DNA of 64,000 nucleotides from Aureispira sp050633105 (GCA_050633105.1 JBOEFW010000068.1:1-64000); one strand, 5' to 3'; shown: positions 52,236-62,341, numbered from the stretch's first letter. Made by a program: numbers and translations. The notes: generated from the sequence alone by a model not told the origin.

Positions 52236-53996
52236 CTAGAATTTAATTTCAATCTCGGCCACTTGGCTACCTAAATTGAATTTTATAGATTGAATCTCGC
52301 CTGCTTCTGGGAAAAACCGCAATCGTGCATGTGTTATGCCAATCAACCCAGACAAAGGTGTATCTCTTTTGTATACAGTAGGAATGAGCCTAAAAGGCCT
52401 GATGGTTGCCTCGTGATCATTAAAATTATACCCAACAAAAGGAACTCGACGCCAAAAAGGCGCATATTTGGCGTTTAAGTTAGATTGACTGAGTGCGGCA
52501 TTAGGAGTGAAGTCTCCTGTAATTGCTCCATTCTCTGCCAAGAGTCCGTTGAAATCTAGGCTTTGAGGCTGCGTTAATACTAATATTTCATCGCTATAAT
52601 CGTCAGGATTATTGAGAATCTCATAAACATCCGTTGCAATGCCACTAATGTCAATAGGGCTTGTATTTGCTGCTGCGTTTGAGTAATTTTCTATAGAAGT
52701 ACCCGAAAAGTCAATATTATCACTGACTGCCTTGAATTCTTCATATTTGGGCAATTCTTCTTCCTCATAGGTGATCGAGGGATGCTCTGAAAAAAAAGCA
52801 TTCAGGTCAATGATAGCACCATCTCTAGGAGCAGATACATGCTCCAAGGCAACTTGCCAAGACATTTCATCGACCCGCCAATAAAGGTTAAATCTATTAC
52901 ATAGCGATTCAAGGACATTCAAAATAGAAAAATCGTGACGCCTTGAGAAGTTGGAAGGATCAGTAAGAGGTGATTTTACATCCTCGCTACTATGAAGTAC
53001 CATCCCTTTGGTTTCGTTAGCTAAACCTGTTACAGGATTGGTATCCTTCGTAAGGAATTCGGATATAAAAGTTAAATCCTCGGACGCCTTTCGGACTCCG
53101 TATCTTAATACGTCTATCAATTGACGGCCGTTATTCACCTTTACACCATTGCCCTGAACAAGGTTGTCATCTACATAAACCCTCCCAACTGCATTTCCTT
53201 CGGTATGCTCTCCAATCAAGCGCCACGACTCCTCATTTGGGCTAGGCGGTAGAGTTGGAGGTTGATTAACTAGGTCAATTGTGGAATAAAAAAAAGCAAC
53301 ACCATCAGGCACTGGGTCAAACATAGGAGGCACCCTAAACCAGCTAGAGCTATTTCTGTTATCTCGATTGAGTTGAAGGCGAGACCATCCTTCTCCCTCA
53401 GGGGCCCTTGACTCTCCCGCTTGGTTGTAAATGGTTTTTATTTCCCTAGCATAAACCAAAAAGAAGGCCCCAACTGACCCTCCAGATGCAAATTCTATTG
53501 GATGTCCCCAGTAAGGTTTTGGAGTTTTACTATTAGAGATGACCCCTATAGCAAAATTAGCATCTTTCACGACCAAGTATTCTATATTATTGATAAACCT
53601 GTACTCGTAATCTACAGCAGGAGCAACCCGCATCAAGTTAAGTGTTTGATCTGCATTTGCCAAAAAAACACCAACTGCGTTTCTTGACTTCACCTTAAGA
53701 CTTATTTGCTCTTTATGTGGATGCTCTTTACCGCTCGACCTCATTACCACGCCTTCGCAAACTGTGGTACTAATACCATTAAAAACCTCTACAACCCTTA
53801 AAGGCATTCCCTCGAAATGATTAACTAAATTCAGCTTCCTGTAATCAACAGCACCAAGCTTAATATCGCCACTTAATTCCGTCTCGAAGTAACGCCCACC
53901 TTTATCGAACTTAAGGTTTTTAGTGATAGATAATTCACCAGAATTAACAGGATTGACTTTGATGTCGTTTATATAGAAACTGAATTCAGCAATCAT
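52236..53996 (-). CDS. Large tail-tip or baseplate-like protein
   Basis: A 586-residue, largely beta protein: a start MIAEFSFYINDIKVNPVNSG, an N-terminal domain rich in strands, and a C-terminal end with RLRFFPEAGEIQSIKFNLG. Such start and length recall tail-tip or distal-tail proteins of Bacteroidota siphophages. No enzymatic motif seen. It lies between the barrel-like gene and several small structural genes. Confidence 0.55.
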   Translation of the reverse strand: MIAEFSFYINDIKVNPVNSGELSITKNLKFDKGGRYFETELSGDIKLGAVDYRKLNLVNHFEGMPLRVVEVFNGISTTVCEGVVMRSSGKEHPHKEQISLKVKSRNAVGVFLANADQTLNLMRVAPAVDYEYRFINNIEYLVVKDANFAIGVISNSKTPKPYWGHPIEFASGGSVGAFFLVYAREIKTIYNQAGESRAPEGEGWSRLQLNRDNRNSSSWFRVPPMFDPVPDGVAFFYSTIDLVNQPPTLPPSPNEESWRLIGEHTEGNAVGRVYVDDNLVQGNGVKVNNGRQLIDVLRYGVRKASEDLTFISEFLTKDTNPVTGLANETKGMVLHSSEDVKSPLTDPSNFSRRHDFSILNVLESLCNRFNLYWRVDEMSWQVALEHVSAPRDGAIIDLNAFFSEHPSITYEEEELPKYEEFKAVSDNIDFSGTSIENYSNAAANTSPIDISGIATDVYEILNNPDDYSDEILVLTQPQSLDFNGLLAENGAITGDFTPNAALSQSNLNAKYAPFWRRVPFVGYNFNDHEATIRPFRLIPTVYKRDTPLSGLIGITHARLRFFPEAGEIQSIKFNLGSQVAEIEIKF

Positions 53997-53999
53997 CGT

Positions 54000-54479
54000 T
54001 TATTTGTTTATTTTAGTAGTGACTCCTATAAAGGGGCTTACAAAAAAGCTAGCATCCCGTATTGAAGTACCTGATCTTAATCCCAAAGAAACTCTATATC
54101 TGCTCTCTGTCCCTACTTTTAACCGAGCGCCTATTTCAATTTCGGCCGAATGAGCCGTTTCTTCTGGGAAATCCAAGGCATAAGTATAACTAAATCCGAC
54201 ATAACCCCATTTGTGCCCCAACAAAACACCTAATCTTGTTATGCCCCCTAAGCTTGCGCGAAACATGGTTTTATCATCTCCTAACTCAACATCAACAGTA
54301 GGTAGCATCGAGACAGAGACGCGCTCTACTCTAGGGCCCTCATCTTGTATGTCGTTAATTATGAACCTAGGAGAGTAGGCAACGCCCACTCTCGCGCTAA
54401 AACTATTTTTGGAGCTCTTTTCTTGTGCCACCAAGACACAGCACACCAACATGCAAATTGTAACTAATAAAGTCTTCAT
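54000..54479 (-). CDS. Outer-membrane beta-barrel-like protein
   Basis: A 159-residue protein with a signal peptide (MKTLLVTICMLVCCVLVAQ) and about eight alternating beta strands (FSARVGVAYSPRFIIND, LGVLLGHKWGYVGFSYTYAL, AEIEIGARLKVGTESRYRV, VSLGLRSGTSIRDASFFVS) ending in an aromatic-like C-terminus (IGVTTKINK). This is how small host outer-membrane barrels look. A phage-coded one, within the late operon, may alter host receptors or superinfection immunity. That role is inference. Confidence 0.65.
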   Translation of the reverse strand: MKTLLVTICMLVCCVLVAQEKSSKNSFSARVGVAYSPRFIINDIQDEGPRVERVSVSMLPTVDVELGDDKTMFRASLGGITRLGVLLGHKWGYVGFSYTYALDFPEETAHSAEIEIGARLKVGTESRYRVSLGLRSGTSIRDASFFVSPFIGVTTKINK

Positions 54480-54559
54480 TCATTATGAGTTTGGTTAAAA
54501 ATTAATTGTCGTATTCACTCCTAGGAAGCCCTTTCCTAAGTCTCTTAGCAAGCTCGTAG

Positions 54560-55366
54560 CTAATCCAAGCATAGTAGCCTGCAATTATACCCACCGCAAT
54601 CAGAAAGCATTACATGAAATTGCTTCTTGCCCGTCCACTCCAATTGCTCCATCGCCTCAATTTCCTCTTTTAAGAAAACCTTGCCATTCCTCTCGGCGCA
54701 AAATTCACGGGTAGTCTTTATTTCTCCACCTGTCCATATTGCATAGTTTAATTCCAAAGCTTTAGCAAAGGTAGAGTCAATAGCCCTGCCTTGCGATCGG
54801 ATAACATTGTGCCCGTTTTGGTAATGAAACTTTTCGTTTAGCCCCATTCTGTCCTCTTTTCCTGTAATGAGGTCTTTGATCGAATTCTCTAGGTCTCGCT
54901 CCTTAACCGTTCCCATTACTGCAGTCCCTAGGACGTTTTCTATTTGGGTTTGGACGTTTGATTGCGTAAATATACCTATAATTAACCGTTTAGCCATAAC
55001 GTTAGACTTATTATTGATTGCCTTTACAAGTGCCTTTTTAGGCTTGAACAAACTATAATAACGATTAGAGGCTTCAATGCTGCTCTTTGCTGCGCCTACA
55101 TAAAAGTCTTTCATCCTTCGATCTACAGTCCCCTTCATGTAATCGCTTAGTTGCTTTATATTTCTGCTTGCATTGATATTAGCATTACTATTAGTCACCC
55201 TGCCGCTTGCATCAAAGGTGAACTTTGGTAAAATCTTAGAGCTAACAAAGCGATACAGGTCGCTATCCACCTTCTTAGAGGTAGATAGTAAGTCGCTTTG
55301 TTGGCGAGTGATACTCTGTGCTTTTAATTGCCCGAGGCGTTCTATTTCTTTTAGACTAGGAGGCAT
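54560..55366 (-). CDS. Head morphogenesis protein (SPP1 gp7 / Mu gpF-like)
   Basis: A 268-residue protein with a helical N-terminal part and the C-terminal motif of minor head proteins: WTGGEIKTTREFCAERNGKV, then LEWTGKKQFHVMLSDCGGYN and CRLLC. This family helps DNA entry into the capsid, next to the portal. Its start overlaps the portal stop by one base. Downstream, 80 bases hold a 34-codon frame with a membrane-like stretch but no ATG. Confidence 0.75.
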   Translation of the reverse strand: MPPSLKEIERLGQLKAQSITRQQSDLLSTSKKVDSDLYRFVSSKILPKFTFDASGRVTNSNANINASRNIKQLSDYMKGTVDRRMKDFYVGAAKSSIEASNRYYSLFKPKKALVKAINNKSNVMAKRLIIGIFTQSNVQTQIENVLGTAVMGTVKERDLENSIKDLITGKEDRMGLNEKFHYQNGHNVIRSQGRAIDSTFAKALELNYAIWTGGEIKTTREFCAERNGKVFLKEEIEAMEQLEWTGKKQFHVMLSDCGGYNCRLLCLD

Positions 55367-57246
55367 TACGAATCTATGGTTTGCTTTATTTCACGAGACA
55401 ATTCTTCTTCCAAGCGACTTTTTACTTCTTCAATATACTCTTTAACGATTTCTCCAATAATTTTCGCTTGTTCGCCGTAACTCAAAGCAGTAAACCTGCC
55501 ATCGCTATTCTTGATTCGAGTTGCTATCTGTGTAAATTTCTCCCATAAAACTCTATCAGGATTAGTTTCTGGCAAATTAAGTACAAAATTAGCCGCAGAT
55601 GCATCTGGCAAATGAGCATAGGGCTTATGGCCATCTAATATTTTCTGAATCTGGTTATCTCTAGATCTATTCCGAGACTGCTTTTCGCTTAGTGTCGAAA
55701 TTATAGTCTCTACTACCGAGGCGGGCGCGCCTGCATCGCGTGCAAGCTTTAATCTGCCAAGAAGATCTTCTTCTGTAACAATTGAAACATCGTGCGCATA
55801 AGCGTATTCAATAGAAGGTTCTTTTACGTCCAAAAAAGCAGCCATTGCGTTAGCTATCCCTATATACAATGAAGTAGGAGTAGCGGTTATGAATTCCACC
55901 ACCACGCTATGCCCTGTGCCTTGTTGCTCTAGTATTTGTGTCGCAGTGACAGGACTGTTTACCTTTTGTCCCATATCCACTCCATAGATTTCCTCCGAGA
56001 CATTGATATAGCACTCTTTTTTAATCTCCTTCAAGAGCTTTACAATATCAAGAGGCAGGTCTACGTAGTACATAAAATCCTTTGGGGCAACGGGAGGAGG
56101 AAGCCCTTCGGACTCTGGAAGGACTATTTCTATTTTATCCATATCGCCATGAAAAGCACCCACCTTACCAGTACCCAAGCATTTAGGGCATTGGTCCCCG
56201 CCAGTAAGGGTGCCGTTGTTGCACATCTGACCGCCTTTGTTATATTTACACTTTTCGACATAATTTATAGACTTAAGGAAAAGGTGCAAGTATTTAGACA
56301 CATCAAACTTAGATCCATCCTGTATGGCAGCCTCTAGCGTGAAGTTAGCTTTGTGCCAGAAAGGTAAGTATAATTGGTCTTGCGAGTTGTAATCAACAAT
56401 ATAACCAAAGGGGAAAACGCGAGGCAATTCAATACTATCTTTTTTAGTAACGAGGAACGTCTTATTCTTGATCAAAATCTCTTCAAGGTAAATTTCAGAT
56501 GCCCTTAGTTCTTCATAAAATCCAGATACCCCTTCTTCTTTTATGACTTCTATAAAGCTTAAGGTTTTCCCGATGGAATATTGCGTGTACTCTAAAACAG
56601 GCGCCTTGCTATCCTTTCCCCTTATCGGAACGTGCAAATTATAAAGATATATAATATCTCTAACCCCTTCGGAGTCTTGTCTAATGTTTAAAATCTTTTC
56701 ACACCTTAGTACCTCGGGAAAGCACAATTCCTTGTCTTGGTCGTACTTCACCAACGCATAATCATTTGGGCGGACCATGTTCTTGGTCACCGCAATCCCT
56801 TCAACCCACTTTAGTAATGTCTCTCCGCTATTGCCAAATGAAGTTACAGCCTTTTTTAACTTCATTTTACCCTCCTCGTCCTTCGCACTAACTTCATTCT
56901 TACTTTTAGGCTGCCTTAGAGCTGGCGAAATAAAAGAAGAGACCTTGCCTATAACACCAGGCGTTACAGGAATAGTAATAGCTCTTCTTTTTTTTAATTG
57001 ATCCGCTGTCTCCCTTAGAGAGTAAGAGCGCACGTAAGCATTATACCCTTCACCAGTAGCAACCGCCGTGTACCATTTCTGCCGTTTTAGCTTTTCTTCA
57101 AAACCATCATGCCTACCACCTTTGATTGTATTAATGGCAAAAGTGTAATCTTCTTCAACTTCCTTCACAGAAGGAGACTTATCTGAACTGCCATCGTTCT
57201 CCATGTTAATCAATAGTCTCTCTAATTCAAAATTCCCTTCAATCAT
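55366..57246 (-). CDS. Phage portal protein with zinc-finger insertion
   Basis: A 626-residue protein directly downstream of the large terminase gene. Portal features: a long alpha/beta N-terminal part, central helices and a charged helical end. Unusual is a Cys4 module in the middle (KCKYNKGGQMCNNG ... GGDQCPKCLGTGKVG), of the DnaJ or rubredoxin-like type. It may stabilise a clip or wing insertion. The portal call depends on position and size more than on motifs. Start at 57246. Confidence 0.75.
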   Translation of the reverse strand: MIEGNFELERLLINMENDGSSDKSPSVKEVEEDYTFAINTIKGGRHDGFEEKLKRQKWYTAVATGEGYNAYVRSYSLRETADQLKKRRAITIPVTPGVIGKVSSFISPALRQPKSKNEVSAKDEEGKMKLKKAVTSFGNSGETLLKWVEGIAVTKNMVRPNDYALVKYDQDKELCFPEVLRCEKILNIRQDSEGVRDIIYLYNLHVPIRGKDSKAPVLEYTQYSIGKTLSFIEVIKEEGVSGFYEELRASEIYLEEILIKNKTFLVTKKDSIELPRVFPFGYIVDYNSQDQLYLPFWHKANFTLEAAIQDGSKFDVSKYLHLFLKSINYVEKCKYNKGGQMCNNGTLTGGDQCPKCLGTGKVGAFHGDMDKIEIVLPESEGLPPPVAPKDFMYYVDLPLDIVKLLKEIKKECYINVSEEIYGVDMGQKVNSPVTATQILEQQGTGHSVVVEFITATPTSLYIGIANAMAAFLDVKEPSIEYAYAHDVSIVTEEDLLGRLKLARDAGAPASVVETIISTLSEKQSRNRSRDNQIQKILDGHKPYAHLPDASAANFVLNLPETNPDRVLWEKFTQIATRIKNSDGRFTALSYGEQAKIIGEIVKEYIEEVKSRLEEELSREIKQTIDS

Positions 57247-57264
57247 AAAGTTGTCGTTTTTTTT

Positions 57265-58791
57265 CTAAAAATCAATTCTTGCAAAGCGCCCAAACAACTC
57301 GGGATGGCACATTGCATACATAAAGCCATCACCTAAGTGGCCATACTTTTGAACCCCGTCACTGTCTGCATCTTTCATCATTGATCCATCAGGTGCGACC
57401 TTGCACTGCTCAAAGTCTTCAATCGTATTCTTGCAACTATCAGATATTAAAATCCTAACAGGTACCGTCTTGCCATTAAAAAGCCTTATCATAAAAGCGT
57501 GCCGACCAAGAGAGCCTTTAGCGATGGCTTTGAACCTAGGATTTGCACTAGGAACCCTTTCGATCATAAAGGATTTGTACTTACCTAAGCCTAATTTAAA
57601 GTCATCAAACAAGGATTTTACTCCCATGATGCCTTGTATCCCTGTTTGCCTCTTACCAGTAGCATCTCCATACAAAAAGAAACCACTATTAACAGGATAC
57701 CTTGCAGTGAAAATCTTAGCTAAGCCTTGCCCTGTATTAAAAGGAGCTTTTGCACATATTTCGTCAATTATCCTTAATTCGTACCACTCTGTGAATCCCT
57801 GCCAATACCCCTGCTCAATATACTCAGACTGCATAACGACGCCCGACATATAAGGCCTTACGTTAAAGTCCAAAGAAAGATGCAGCGGTATGTCGGCATT
57901 ATAGAGCATCTTTCTAGCTGGACGCACATGCTTTGGTCTACTGAAGGTTGGAAAGAAGCGCCCCTCTTTGTTAAGCGTCCCCCATCTACCTTGAGCATAA
58001 ACTTTATACATCAGATCGTCGCTGCCTGCTAATGCCCCAAGAGTCGCCTTGTATTCATCTTTAGCCCACCTATTATCCTCTGCTGTCGTATTGATCACTC
58101 TCGTAGTAGTAATTACTTCCCTTCCTTCTACTTCAACAGTTCTATTATACTCCCAAACCTTATTAGGTACTAAGTATTTTACATCCCCCGTGCCTTCAAT
58201 TCTATCATCTTTATTAAGCATTTGCGGCTCGGCATACTTAGCGATCCAATGGTCCTTTGAAACAGGATTGAAGCTAAGAATCATCTGGTAATAATGATTA
58301 GTCTCTCCCCTTAGTCTTAAATCCAGTTGAAGAAACTCATCTTCCGACAACTGAGTAGCCTCTTCTATCCATATCAATGTTATTCCTTCAATAGACTTCA
58401 CCTTTTCTGGATCATCCATCCCCCTAAATACAAACCTTGACTGCTGTCGTTCTGTTTGGCCGCTAGACGGTTTCTTTGCAATTCTTAAAGGCTGCTTGTT
58501 GTATTTGAATCTCGAACCTAATCCATGTGAATCTAACTCATTGCAAATCCTGTCATACATGGATTCCGCAATATCTCCATAGACCTTTCTAATACAAAGA
58601 ATCTTATGCTTAGTATCAGAATGCATATTAACAAGCGCTGACAACTTTTGACTCGCTGCAACACTCTTTCCACTCCCTGCCCCTCCAAACAAAAACACAT
58701 GGCGCGCAGTGCAAGGAAACAAGTACTTTGCATAAATCTTATTAACCTCTGGCCTTATCACAGCCCTTTTATCTGAATGACGCTTCGGCAT
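57265..58791 (-). CDS. terL: Terminase large subunit
   Basis: The 508-residue ATP-driven DNA-packaging motor. Walker A GGAGSGKS at residues 36-43, Walker B LIWIEE at 139-144, then the nuclease domain with LSLDFNV (about 310), YGDATG (about 380) and a C-terminal DSDG...GHLGDGFMY. This is a PBSX/T4-like family of terminases. It starts three bases after the small-subunit stop. Firm call. Confidence 0.95.
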   Translation of the reverse strand: MPKRHSDKRAVIRPEVNKIYAKYLFPCTARHVFLFGGAGSGKSVAASQKLSALVNMHSDTKHKILCIRKVYGDIAESMYDRICNELDSHGLGSRFKYNKQPLRIAKKPSSGQTERQQSRFVFRGMDDPEKVKSIEGITLIWIEEATQLSEDEFLQLDLRLRGETNHYYQMILSFNPVSKDHWIAKYAEPQMLNKDDRIEGTGDVKYLVPNKVWEYNRTVEVEGREVITTTRVINTTAEDNRWAKDEYKATLGALAGSDDLMYKVYAQGRWGTLNKEGRFFPTFSRPKHVRPARKMLYNADIPLHLSLDFNVRPYMSGVVMQSEYIEQGYWQGFTEWYELRIIDEICAKAPFNTGQGLAKIFTARYPVNSGFFLYGDATGKRQTGIQGIMGVKSLFDDFKLGLGKYKSFMIERVPSANPRFKAIAKGSLGRHAFMIRLFNGKTVPVRILISDSCKNTIEDFEQCKVAPDGSMMKDADSDGVQKYGHLGDGFMYAMCHPELFGRFARIDF

Positions 58792-58793
58792 TT

Positions 58794-59414
58794 CTATTCT
58801 TCCTCTTCGTTTACATTATCCCTTTCTTCACTCTCTCCATCAGGGTTAACATCCATATACTCTCCATCCCCAATATGTAATTGATAAACAATTGGCGTTC
58901 CTTCTAGCGGATCATCTTCTTTTTTATTGTCAGGATTGATACTCCAATGCTTCCGCTGCCTGTTCCCCAACCACCTGCTAGCAGCCTTTTCACTCGGAGG
59001 AACCTGCTTAATCGATATAGATGCATCCTTTACACCAAGTAACTTTCCCAAGTTTAGCATCTCATAAGGCGAAAGGTTCTCCAAGTCAAATCCTACCAAA
59101 GTGCCCTCCGCCAGATTTGCTCCCTTGAAACTAACTTCAAGAGAAGTAAAACCCTTTCCTAGTTTATGTAATCCTGCCGCCACTTTGGCGTCCGCCAACA
59201 CTTTCCCCTTCTTTATGGACTCCGAAAACTCTGGAAACTTTTTCTTCCATTCATTTAACGTAGATTCTACAATACCTAAAACAGGGGCAATATCCTGATC
59301 CCTAAGCCCCAGCAGGGCTAATTCATAGGCTTGCTTATTTAAGCGGTCTTTTGTCTCGTCGTTATACTTTGGCGGACAGCCGATATTTTTTTCACCTTCG
59401 TTTTTTTCCTTCAT
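58794..59414 (-). CDS. Terminase small subunit
   Basis: A 206-residue DNA-recognition subunit. The N-terminal half has a helix-turn-helix (ALLGLRDQDIAPVLGIVEST, LNEWKKKFPEF), followed by a helical oligomerisation part and an acidic C-terminus (SEERDNVNEEEE). The position three bases upstream of terL and the length support the call. Confidence 0.85.
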   Translation of the reverse strand: MKEKNEGEKNIGCPPKYNDETKDRLNKQAYELALLGLRDQDIAPVLGIVESTLNEWKKKFPEFSESIKKGKVLADAKVAAGLHKLGKGFTSLEVSFKGANLAEGTLVGFDLENLSPYEMLNLGKLLGVKDASISIKQVPPSEKAASRWLGNRQRKHWSINPDNKKEDDPLEGTPIVYQLHIGDGEYMDVNPDGESEERDNVNEEEE

Positions 59415-59519
59415 TTGTAATCAAAAAAATGCAATATTGTCTATAAAGTTAGACATAAAATAATTATTTTGAGTTAGAAAAAGCGGTTTATTCGCAAATA
59501 TTTTACAAAAAACAAAGCA
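59415..59519. promoter_or_regulatory. Divergent promoter region
   Basis: A 105-bp, A/T-rich gap between the terminase operon (-) and the spike-like gene (+). It should hold both promoters; on - TAACTTTA and on + TATTTTAC are weak -7 candidates. Confidence 0.4.
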
Positions 59520-61214
59520 ATGGCATATACTATAACAAACGATTCAGAGTCTCTGTCTATTAGACATAGAGACTCTAATCTAATACAGGCTGGCAAATCA
59601 ATTGCGGCAGTCATCCCCAAAGAAGCGACTGCATTCCCAAGAGGAGGAAACAATGGAACTTTCATTGACTTCAATGCATGGGGGGAGCCGTTGATGCAAA
59701 TTAACTCCGAAGATGTATACTTGCAAGATGATCCATTAGGTGCCGTTGTTTTATGGACTGGCACCGTAGATGCTTTGCTTGATAAACTCAATAACGAATA
59801 CCTGGTAAGTAGCGCCTCTGGGGGCACAAATCCACCAAACCCAATAGATATGACTGCAAGCGTTAACATTTACACAATGGCAGACTTTCCCGCTCCTGAT
59901 ACAGATGGGGTCATCACTCTAAAATCTGGTACCACTTATAATATAATTGGGGTTATTGCTCAGGGCGAAACATCAGCAAAGGTCACAACGGCCGTCGATC
60001 AAAGCTTTTACGTAGAGAGCAATGTTAAGATAATGGGAAATAGCTTCTTTAATACACAGCTCGTATCTGGTGGATTTTCAAACTTAATAGGATCAGGTGG
60101 ATCTCCTACTCCGTTTCTTTCTTTGGTTGGAAATAATGAAATTGAAAACATTACAATCGACGGAGGCGGATCCGATCACAATCTAATTAAGATTGAAAAC
60201 AATTCAAGTTCTAATAGTATATGGAATAACGTCAATTTTCAAAACGGCGGGCTGTTGAACAGCAATAACCTTGGAGGGATAGGCGTTCAACTGTCAATTA
60301 TCGGAAATCTCTTAGCGACTAAATGTGGATTCTTTAACACGGGAGCATTTAACATGACAGGTTTCTTGCCTGCTCCTTCGTTTGATAGCATTATTTTTGA
60401 AACATGCAATTTCAACTACAATCTTAACCTTACGTCTTTCTTAGTATTTGCCAACACCGTAACAATGAACCGAAGACTAGTGTTAAGAAATTGCATTGGT
60501 GCAATTGACAGCGTTAATGGGGGGCTAGTCAATTACAGTATTATAGATACTAAAGCCCAAAGAGAAAGCTTTATCATTTCTGGTTGCAAAATCAATATGA
60601 TAAACGGCAATCCTTTAACTTCTTTTACTGGAGTAACAGAAGATAGTCCACAAGTTCTTTTCGAGAACAACCAAATCCAAGGCCTTAGCAATACTTACGT
60701 CGGGGTCTCAGCTAAGACTATATTCTCTTCTGGTCAATACCCTACCACAATATTAACACAGAACGCATATAGCCCAATTGTTGCCGATGCTTCAGGAGGA
60801 CTGACATCAGGTTTTGATCATCAACAAAACTCCTCTAGGTTATGGGATGTCGTTGTGATAGCAGGAGCTTCATACTTTAGATATGTCGGAGCGCAAGAAA
60901 GAACATTTTTAATACACAACAACTTAACCGCCTCTTCTGGAAACAATAGAATACTTAACACCAGGGCGATGAGAGGAGAAATGGATGATAATGGCGTTAT
61001 TACAAATACACCTTCTAACCCTATTGCAATAATCGAACAATCTGTAGGAAACAAGGCTACTTCTAATGGATCAGGGAGACCAGAGGCTATTTCTTCTGAC
61101 TTTATTGCTGCTTTTTCTTATGGAGATTTCTTTTACATGGAAGTAGCCAATTTTTCTAACGGAGACGATATTGAGGCACAGGCATTCAGTGTATTTACGT
61201 CGAAAGTTGCCTAG
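59520..61214 (+). CDS. Beta-helix tail-spike-like protein
   Basis: A 564-residue protein. After a short N-terminal part (MAYTITNDSESLSIRHRDSN) the body has 10-12 beta-helix-like turns with N-rich strands (NEIENITIDGGGSDHNLIKI, ENNSSSNSIWNNVNF, TKCGFFNTGAFNMTG, VLRNCIGAIDSVNGG). The C-terminal part is beta too. This is the shape of pectate-lyase-like tail spikes that bind surface glycans. No catalytic acid pair can be picked out. It is transcribed divergently from the terminase operon. Confidence 0.7.
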   Translation: MAYTITNDSESLSIRHRDSNLIQAGKSIAAVIPKEATAFPRGGNNGTFIDFNAWGEPLMQINSEDVYLQDDPLGAVVLWTGTVDALLDKLNNEYLVSSASGGTNPPNPIDMTASVNIYTMADFPAPDTDGVITLKSGTTYNIIGVIAQGETSAKVTTAVDQSFYVESNVKIMGNSFFNTQLVSGGFSNLIGSGGSPTPFLSLVGNNEIENITIDGGGSDHNLIKIENNSSSNSIWNNVNFQNGGLLNSNNLGGIGVQLSIIGNLLATKCGFFNTGAFNMTGFLPAPSFDSIIFETCNFNYNLNLTSFLVFANTVTMNRRLVLRNCIGAIDSVNGGLVNYSIIDTKAQRESFIISGCKINMINGNPLTSFTGVTEDSPQVLFENNQIQGLSNTYVGVSAKTIFSSGQYPTTILTQNAYSPIVADASGGLTSGFDHQQNSSRLWDVVVIAGASYFRYVGAQERTFLIHNNLTASSGNNRILNTRAMRGEMDDNGVITNTPSNPIAIIEQSVGNKATSNGSGRPEAISSDFIAAFSYGDFFYMEVANFSNGDDIEAQAFSVFTSKVA

Positions 61215-61249
61215 TGTTATTCTTAAACAACGATTAATAATCCTATCAA

Positions 61250-61723
61250 ATGAAACAAAGTAACAAGGAATTGCCAAAAACTACGTGGCAAGAGCAGACA
61301 TCGCTTAAAGAGCTATTAAAAGCTATCAAAGTTGATCAAGACCCCAATGAAGAAGAAACGCTAGGAATTGAACACTCCAAGCAGGTGATCACTCTTGGGG
61401 TTGGCATCGTGGCGGACATCATTATGACCGTTCAGAAAAATGACATCAAAGGCTTTGCTGGTGGCACATTTAAGGTAATTGGAAGATTTGCAGATGACTT
61501 TGCCAGTGCTGTAAAGATCTTGCGCAAACTAAAAGAGCTTTGGTCTGAGGTCAAGGACTGGGACAGTCAAGAAGGTGAAGAATTAAGAGAGCACCAACAG
61601 CATGAAACATGGGGTGCTTTTGAAGAAAGAGGACTAGAGGCAAAAGAAGAAGCTTTGGACCTGGTTAACGCTTGGCTAAGTGCGTTTTTTCTGACCGTTG
61701 CCTACTCCAACCAATACCGTTAA
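61250..61723 (+). CDS. Helical phage protein
   Basis: A 157-residue, helical protein with a slightly hydrophobic middle (QVITLGVGIVADIIMTVQKN) and a charged end. It follows the spike-like gene and ends at a strong terminator. A chaperone or regulatory role is possible; no motif seen. Confidence 0.6.
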   Translation: MKQSNKELPKTTWQEQTSLKELLKAIKVDQDPNEEETLGIEHSKQVITLGVGIVADIIMTVQKNDIKGFAGGTFKVIGRFADDFASAVKILRKLKELWSEVKDWDSQEGEELREHQQHETWGAFEERGLEAKEEALDLVNAWLSAFFLTVAYSNQYR

Positions 61724-61734
61724 GACTAAAACTT

Positions 61735-61773
61735 AAAAGCCCCACCTTGCTTAATGCTTGGTGGGGCTTTTTT
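61735..61773. terminator. Strong bidirectional-type terminator
   Basis: AAAAGCCCCACC / GGTGGGGCTTTT with 13-nt loop and six T's on +; the facing - gene ends nearby. Confidence 0.92.
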
Positions 61774-61801
61774 ATATTCGCTTATCTATAATAGTTTCTT
61801 T

Positions 61802-62341
61802 TTAGTCTACTATACCACAAAAAAACTTGACTTCTTCTACATACTCTCCATCGAGCCATCTATAACCCGCCTGTTTAACTCTCTCGCTGTGATCCTTACG
61901 ACTATGAACCTCTAGCCGCTTTAGGGGCTTAAAGCCCTTAACAACTCCGTACTCCAAGCAATCCATAAGTTGTTTGTAGTTGTCGCTATCATCAAAGAAG
62001 CTCATGTAAGAGTCTATTACAGCATCCGTTGCGCCAACACCCGACTTTCTAAACTCTGCCGTACAGTAGTGTAAGTAATCTCTATACAGATGAAAACGGT
62101 CGTACAAATCGCTAGCAGTAAAGTTTTTAGCGTGCCTTGCCGTGTCTTCAATGCCAATAGCGATGCGAATATAGCATTCGCTTATCTCCCGCTCAAGGTC
62201 TTTAAAGTTTTTGTTAACTATGAGCGCCTCTGCTAGAGGTCTTGACTTACGCATCATCATGTCAATAAACCCCTGAAGCCTTCTAATGTCTGTTGCTTTA
62301 CTGGCGGCAGCATGTGTTGCCGCCTCTATACTAATTGCCAT
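61802..62341 (-). CDS. Helical protein, unknown
   Basis: A 179-residue, wholly helical protein (MAISIEAATHAAASKATD ...). C-terminal GYRWLDGEYVEEVKFF is the only beta-like part. No motif. Early or regulatory phage gene by place. Confidence 0.6.
   Translation of the reverse strand: MAISIEAATHAAASKATDIRRLQGFIDMMMRKSRPLAEALIVNKNFKDLEREISECYIRIAIGIEDTARHAKNFTASDLYDRFHLYRDYLHYCTAEFRKSGVGATDAVIDSYMSFFDDSDNYKQLMDCLEYGVVKGFKPLKRLEVHSRKDHSERVKQAGYRWLDGEYVEEVKFFCGIVD

Noticed and set aside
54502..54600. Short - strand ORF with a membrane-like stretch
   Set aside because: It starts in the end of the head gene and lacks ATG; GTG is the only start and it would give 30 residues. Possible but not supported.
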